Assembly (NCBI RefSeq): GCF_029257255.1
Contig: NZ_JARICI010000018.1
Coordinates: 1 to 64,000, forward strand
Direction of reading: 5' to 3'
Length of the DNA stretch: 64,000 nt
Source of the DNA: Sporosarcina sp.
GTDB lineage: Bacteria > Bacillota > Bacilli > Bacillales_A > Planococcaceae
The first letter of the stretch is position 1. Every line of letters begins with the position of its first letter. A program made the translations under genes and the position numbers. Shown here one piece after another: positions 59,060 through 64,000 of this stretch. Under the pieces are notes generated by a model. It had not been told where the DNA came from, did not search any database, and saw only the letters and a list, made by a program, of their open reading frames with translations.

Positions 59060-60078
59060 CAATCGATACAAAAGATATGATGGTAATTGACGCGCTGGAA
59101 TTAAGCAACTGGGACCGTGATTTTGTGATAATGCTGCAAAAAGGCGGAGTGACGTGTGTTCATGCCTGTGTAGGATTATGGGAAAACGCACGGGAAACGT
59201 TGACCAAAGTGGCGGGGTGGCATCGTTTTTTTAAAGAGCACAGTGATTTAGTGATGCCTGTAAAAACAGGGAATGATATGGAAACGGCTAAACAAACCGG
59301 GAAAATCGGTATCATTCTCGGTGCGCAGAACACTTCTGCATTAGAAGATGAGCTTGGCCTGGTCTCTGTATTCAACGAACTTGGCGTGAAAATCATGCAA
59401 TTAACTTATAACAATCAAAACTTAGTCGGCAGCAGCTGCTATGAAGAGACGGATCCAGGACTTTCCCGTTTCGGCAAAAACGTCATCGTAGAGATGAACC
59501 GGGTGGGAATGGTGATTGATTTATCGCACGTAGGCAATAAAACCTCATTAGATACATTAGCAATTTCCGAACGACCTGTCGCGATCACACATGCAAATCC
59601 AGACTGGATCTATCCGACAAAACGTAATAAGTCGGAAGAAGTCCTCTCCGCATTACGCGATAATAAAGGAGTTTTGGGTGTCTGTGCGTATCCTCATCTG
59701 ATCAACGGAGCGGATACTACATTGGAAGAGTTTTGTGATATGATTGCGCGCACGGCTGATTTCATGGGCATTGACCATGTCGGTATCGGAACAGACCTGA
59801 CACATAATATGTCGGTTGATTTCCTCGCTTGGATGCGGATGGGAAGATGGACACATGAGATTGATTACGGTGCAGGATCGAAAGCAAAGCCCGGATGGCC
59901 GGATTGGCCGGAATGGTTCCGGACTCCAGCAGATTTCCCGAATATCGCAAACTGCCTAGCTGCACGCGGTATGACATACGAAGAAGTTTCGAAAATCATG
60001 GGAGGGAACTGGTACCGTTTCTTTACGGAAGGATTTAAGGCAAAGAAGGAGTTGGAGAAATGCGTGTCTCTCACTTAG
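59056..60078 (+). CDS. Membrane dipeptidase (M19)-like protein lacking the canonical N-terminal HxD
   Basis: GVKIMQLTYNNQNL, MVIDLSHVGNKTSLD, VAITHANPDW, HVGIGTDLTHN; N-terminus VIDALELSNWDRD; ATG 59056 after GGAGGAG. Confidence 0.85.
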   Translation: MTIDTKDMMVIDALELSNWDRDFVIMLQKGGVTCVHACVGLWENARETLTKVAGWHRFFKEHSDLVMPVKTGNDMETAKQTGKIGIILGAQNTSALEDELGLVSVFNELGVKIMQLTYNNQNLVGSSCYEETDPGLSRFGKNVIVEMNRVGMVIDLSHVGNKTSLDTLAISERPVAITHANPDWIYPTKRNKSEEVLSALRDNKGVLGVCAYPHLINGADTTLEEFCDMIARTADFMGIDHVGIGTDLTHNMSVDFLAWMRMGRWTHEIDYGAGSKAKPGWPDWPEWFRTPADFPNIANCLAARGMTYEEVSKIMGGNWYRFFTEGFKAKKELEKCVSLT

Positions 60079-60860
60079 AATTATATACTCATTGCAAAAA
60101 AATCTTTCAAGCCTGTGGAGTTCCATACGGCTATGCAGAAGAAGGGGCAGAAACAGTAGCCAATGCAGAGTTTCTTGGACTTTACGGACTGCAGCAACTT
60201 TCCGATGAACTGCCCAATTTGCAAAGCCAGGTCGATGAACTTGAAATACTTCATGAAAATGAACGGGTGACAATTATTAACGGCGGCAAGCAAAGCGGGA
60301 TGCTGCTCGGCAAAGCCTGTGCAGATTATGTGATCGCACGCTTGCAGGACCAGCCTTCGGCAGCGGTTTGTGTGCGTGACACCCAGCCGTCGCGGGTGCT
60401 TACGCAGCAGGCGATGTATTTGTCGAGAAAAGGACTGGGCAGTATTATTCTCTATCAAAAGCCCAGCCACTCTTCATTAATTATTTCGTCACCAAATTTC
60501 GCATTTCCTATCATGGTGCATAAACGAAACAATGAAGATGTCATGGAAGGAATCAATAAAGAACTCGGCTTAACAGGAGAAGATATGCTGACACTGCCCA
60601 CAGAAACCAATCGATTCTGCATATTCGGCACAACGAAAATAGACGAAATAGACGCTGTAATGGATGCATTTCACAACATCAGTGACCCATCCTATCTCAT
60701 GACAACAACTGAAGATTTCGAACAAAGATGGGAAAATTCCTGGGACTACGGAGCAGAAATCAGCCGCGAACTATGGCTGGACCTCAACGAAACAGGAAAA
60801 CGCATGCTAGTAGAATCAACAGACCAATCACGCGAACGCGGCGCTGGTGAAATGGCGTAA
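60060..60860 (+). CDS. DUF3726-like protein with resemblance to Ldh2/malate dehydrogenase family N-terminus
   Basis: LELYTHCKKIFQACGVPYGYAEEGAETVANAEFLGLYGLQQL; overlaps dipeptidase-like stop. Confidence 0.65.
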   Translation: MRVSHLELYTHCKKIFQACGVPYGYAEEGAETVANAEFLGLYGLQQLSDELPNLQSQVDELEILHENERVTIINGGKQSGMLLGKACADYVIARLQDQPSAAVCVRDTQPSRVLTQQAMYLSRKGLGSIILYQKPSHSSLIISSPNFAFPIMVHKRNNEDVMEGINKELGLTGEDMLTLPTETNRFCIFGTTKIDEIDAVMDAFHNISDPSYLMTTTEDFEQRWENSWDYGAEISRELWLDLNETGKRMLVESTDQSRERGAGEMA

Positions 60861-61023
60861 AGACTAAATGAGTAGAATTTGATTATTTTATTACGAAACT
60901 TGTTTACTCATATGAATTTTAGCAGAAATAAGTTTATGGCTTTCTTTTGTTAATGAGAGATATCGATAAGGAAGAAGAGTTATAAAACGGACAGCAAGTT
61001 CTTTATGCATAGTGAGTAAGATT

Positions 61024-61076
61024 GAAGCGGAAGACGGTCGACTCCGGAAAGCGTACCGTCTGAAGCGCAGATCCAA
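61024..61076. repeat. Bacillaceae-type extragenic repeat with hairpin
   Basis: GAAGCGGAAGACGGTCGACTCCGGAAAGCGTACCGTCTGAAGCGCAGATCC; AGACGGT/ACCGTCT arms. Confidence 0.5.
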
Positions 61077-61151
61077 GCTGCTTGCTAAGTTTGGTTATAT
61101 GTCTTGCTAATGAGTTACTTATTATTACTTAAAAGCTGGAGGAGATTATAC

Positions 61152-62624
61152 ATGATGACAGTTAAACAGGACGTACACGTATTGAAGAATTACATTAACG
61201 GTGAATGGGTCGAAACTTCCGGAACAGATATGCTCGAAATCCGTAACCCCGCCAACACGGATGAAATCGTCGTAAAAGTTCAGCAGTCCAATGAAAGAGA
61301 CGCACAGGCAGCAATTGAAGCGGCTGCAAACGCATTCCCAGAATGGAGCAAAACATCTTCACCAGTAAGAGGCGAGTATCTGTACAAAATTGCAGCACTA
61401 ATGGAAGAAGAAGCGGATGAAATTGCCAAAGTCATCGTACAAGAAGAAGGCAAAACGTACGCAGACGCATTTAAAGAAGTGAACTATGCTGCAGGAATTG
61501 TGAAATTCTACGCAGGCGAAGGACGCCGCATGACAGGCAGAATAATTGAATCTGATGTGCCGGGTGTTCAAATTGAACTGCATAAAGAAGCACTCGGTGT
61601 AGTACTCGTTGTCACACCTTGGAATTTCCCGCTGTCTATTCCAGCATGGAAGATTGCACCGGCAATCCTTAGCGGAAATACAGTTGTATTAAAAGCTTCT
61701 TCTGAAACGCCGTTGACTGCTCAGAAATTAGTTGAGATCGTGGAAAGAGCGGGAGTGCCTGCAGGTGTTGTGAATCAACTTGTCGGACCTGGACGTTTAG
61801 TAACGGATATGATTAATCACCCGGCTGTAAAAGCCATCACATTCACAGGATCCAACCGTGTAGGGAACTTAATCTATCAAGAAGCAGCAAAAGATATGAA
61901 GCGTGTCCTGTTGGAAATGGGCGGGAAAAACCCATTGCTCGTCATGGAGGATGCAGATGTTGATGCAGCAGTCCAATTGGCAGTAGCTGGCGGTTACGGT
62001 CAGACAGGCCAGGCATGTACAGCAACGAGCCGTGTGCTTGTTCATAAGGATATCCGTCAAGAATTCACGGATAAGCTTGTCGCAGCATCGAAGAAGATTA
62101 AAATCGGCAACGGCATGGATGAAGGCGTTACGATGGGGCCTCATGTGAGTGAAGGTGAGCGCAAGTCTACGCTTGATTTGATTCAGAAAGCGAAAGACGA
62201 AGGTGGCGAAATCCTGACGGGCGGAGGAATTCCGGAATTTGAAGGCTCTGATAAAGGGTACTTTGTTGAACCGACAGTAATTGGCGGAGTGAAGTCGGAG
62301 ATGACGATCGCACAGGAAGAAGTATTCGGTCCGGTCATCAGCATTATCGAAATTGAGTCGATCGATGAAGCAATCGAAGTGGCGAACGATGTGGCATTCG
62401 GTTTATCTGCTGCAATCTGTACAAAGAATCTGACGTACATGAACCGTGCGCTAAGTGAAATCCAGGCAGGTATCGTCAAAGTGAATATGACAACGACAGG
62501 AACGTTCTTCCAAGCACCGTTCGGAGGCTATAAGGCATCGAGCACAGGCACATATAAAGAGCTGGGCAGCGAAGCAGTCGAGTTTTATTGCCAGAATAAA
62601 ACTCGCTATATCAACAGCAACTGA
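61152..62624 (+). CDS. Aldehyde dehydrogenase (2,5-dioxovalerate/alpha-ketoglutarate-semialdehyde dehydrogenase-like)
   Basis: TPWNFPLSIPAWKIAPAILSGNTVVLKAS; LEMGGKNPLLVMEDADVD; GQTGQACTATSRVLV; ATG 61152 after GGAGGAG. Confidence 0.9.
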   Translation: MMTVKQDVHVLKNYINGEWVETSGTDMLEIRNPANTDEIVVKVQQSNERDAQAAIEAAANAFPEWSKTSSPVRGEYLYKIAALMEEEADEIAKVIVQEEGKTYADAFKEVNYAAGIVKFYAGEGRRMTGRIIESDVPGVQIELHKEALGVVLVVTPWNFPLSIPAWKIAPAILSGNTVVLKASSETPLTAQKLVEIVERAGVPAGVVNQLVGPGRLVTDMINHPAVKAITFTGSNRVGNLIYQEAAKDMKRVLLEMGGKNPLLVMEDADVDAAVQLAVAGGYGQTGQACTATSRVLVHKDIRQEFTDKLVAASKKIKIGNGMDEGVTMGPHVSEGERKSTLDLIQKAKDEGGEILTGGGIPEFEGSDKGYFVEPTVIGGVKSEMTIAQEEVFGPVISIIEIESIDEAIEVANDVAFGLSAAICTKNLTYMNRALSEIQAGIVKVNMTTTGTFFQAPFGGYKASSTGTYKELGSEAVEFYCQNKTRYINSN

Positions 62625-62638
62625 GAGGCAATAAGCGA

Positions 62639-62676
62639 GTAGAGGAAGGGAGACAGCCTTCCTTTCCTCTACTCTT
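62639..62676 (+). terminator. Hairpin after ALDH gene
   Basis: GTAGAGGAAGG...CCTTCCTTTCCTCTAC. Confidence 0.55.
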
Positions 62677-62741
62677 ATTATGCTATACTAATCCACGACT
62701 AATTGAGTGTAATTACTCATTATAGTAGGGAGCCAATTACA

Positions 62742-63476
62742 TTGAAAAAAACACCAGAAGTATCATCCACTGTCGTACGCGCCATATCCGTTATTAACTA
62801 CTTAAATGAAGTGTCCGGACCTCAGGGCGTCAGCGATATCAGCAAAGGACTTGGACTTTCAACTACGATTGTCCACAGGCTGCTGACCACACTTAAACTA
62901 GAAGGAATGGTATTCCAAGATCCCCGCTCTAAACTTTACACATTAGGCACCGTTTTTTTGGACTATGCCAATAAAATCCTTACAGAAATGCCGATCGCGC
63001 CGGTCATTGAACCGTGGTTGATGTCACTGCGGAACGATACAGGGGAAACAGTCGGCTTCTATATGCCGACAGGCCAGATGCGAATCTGTGTACTCGAGTA
63101 TGAAAGCCAGCAAGAAATCAGACGCTCAGTCGGGATCGGCAAGCGGCTACCTATTCATGCCGGAGCAAGCGGACGGGCGATTCTTGCATTTCAATCGGCT
63201 GAATTGCAAGAACGGATTCTTGCAACACTGCCACCTGAAGAAAGAACGGATTTGGAACACAATCTAGAAGAAACTAGAGCGCAAGGCTACGCTACCAATG
63301 AAGAAGAAATCACTTCAAATGTTGCAGCGCTGTCTGCACCTGTATTCGATCAAAAAAATCGTGTAATGGGTTCATTATCTATCTCGGGACCGCTTTTTAG
63401 ATGGAACCGTAAAACAATGGAACCATATATAGAAACATTGCTGGATGCGACAAAAGAAATTACGCAATCATTATAA
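62742..63476 (+). CDS. IclR family transcriptional regulator
   Basis: VVRAISVINYLNEVSGPQGVSDISKGLGLSTTIVHRLLTTLKLEGMV; TTG start 62742. Confidence 0.92.
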   Translation: MKKTPEVSSTVVRAISVINYLNEVSGPQGVSDISKGLGLSTTIVHRLLTTLKLEGMVFQDPRSKLYTLGTVFLDYANKILTEMPIAPVIEPWLMSLRNDTGETVGFYMPTGQMRICVLEYESQQEIRRSVGIGKRLPIHAGASGRAILAFQSAELQERILATLPPEERTDLEHNLEETRAQGYATNEEEITSNVAALSAPVFDQKNRVMGSLSISGPLFRWNRKTMEPYIETLLDATKEITQSL

Positions 63477-63495
63477 TGAGAGTAAGGTGACATAA

Positions 63496-63939
63496 ATGAA
63501 ACCAGAAGATAAATTGAAAGAATTAGGTTTGGAACTTCCTGAGAAGCGGACAAAAGGGGGGAATTACATATCTTGCGTGCGAACAGGAAACTTATTGTTT
63601 TTATCAGGCTCTCTCTCGTATGATGTGATCGGTAAAGTTGGCGATACATTGACGATTGAAGAAGGGTATGCAGCGTCAAGACAGGCAATTTTATTCGCGC
63701 TGTCTACTATTAAAGAGGAAGTAGGCGAACTTTCTAAGGTGAAAAAGTTCGTCAAACTGCTCGGTATGATCAATACGGCATTTGATTTCACAGGCCAAGC
63801 CAAAGTCATGAACGGTGCTTCCGATTTATTAGTAGAAGTCTTTGGAGAAGATGTGGGAACTCACGCACGGACTGCTGTCGGTATGATGCTGCCACGCGGC
63901 GCGGCGGTAGAGATTGATGTCATTGTGGAAGTGGAGTAA
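63496..63939 (+). CDS. RidA/YjgF family protein
   Basis: LPEKRTKGGNYISCVRTGNLLFLSGSL; DVGTHARTAVGMMLPRGAAVEIDVIVEV. Confidence 0.9.
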   Translation: MKPEDKLKELGLELPEKRTKGGNYISCVRTGNLLFLSGSLSYDVIGKVGDTLTIEEGYAASRQAILFALSTIKEEVGELSKVKKFVKLLGMINTAFDFTGQAKVMNGASDLLVEVFGEDVGTHARTAVGMMLPRGAAVEIDVIVEVE

Positions 63940-63959
63940 GACTTCCGCTTCGTAGGAAA

Positions 63960-63974
63960 AGTAAGCGTTTACAA
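63960..63974. promoter_or_regulatory. Candidate CcpA cre site before next gene (starts TTG about 63998, outside window)
   Basis: AGTAAGCGTTTACAA, then AGGAGGTTAGACATTG. Confidence 0.55.
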
Positions 63975-64000
63975 ATGGCTTATTAGGAGGTTAGACATTG

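Noticed and set aside
60861-61151. Possible small gene in the gap between DUF3726-like and ALDH genes
   Set aside because: Only a short unsupported minus-strand ORF; the region contains an extragenic repeat and stop codons.
1-64000. Prophage, transposon, CRISPR-Cas, toxin-antitoxin or restriction-type defence system
   Set aside because: No integrase, transposase, cas, methylase/nuclease or phage structural protein was recognisable among the ORFs.

Overview
The window looks like chromosomal DNA from a Firmicute, probably a Planococcaceae/Sporosarcina-type Bacillales; this is judged from protein style and RBS/cre/Fur signals, not from a search. It is mostly metabolic: two acyl-CoA ligase/dehydrogenase clusters, a CitMHS citrate transporter with a CitST-type two-component system, a large L-fucose/L-rhamnose-type operon (about 18.0-31.7 kb), scoAB, hutUI, a FetAB-like ABC pair, a Fur-box-controlled heme-type ABC operon with an IsdG-like monooxygenase, two chemotaxis receptors, an ABC-F protein, and a poorly understood cluster at about 57.3-64 kb. 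That cluster encodes an unknown protein, an M19-like protein lacking expected metal ligands, a short Ldh2/DUF3726-like protein, an ALDH, an IclR regulator and a RidA protein. A TPP riboswitch with its own terminator precedes an SDR gene. The most striking unexplained signal is a set of intergenic arrays. Five arrays each hold seven short conserved boxes at an exact 21-bp period with diverged spacers, and a sixth partial array has three boxes. There are two box families (CGCTCATA and TTTGGTGCGG). All six sit just past gene ends, next to a hairpin terminator. I do not recognise this as a described element. No rRNA, tRNA, transposase, phage or CRISPR-Cas genes were seen.
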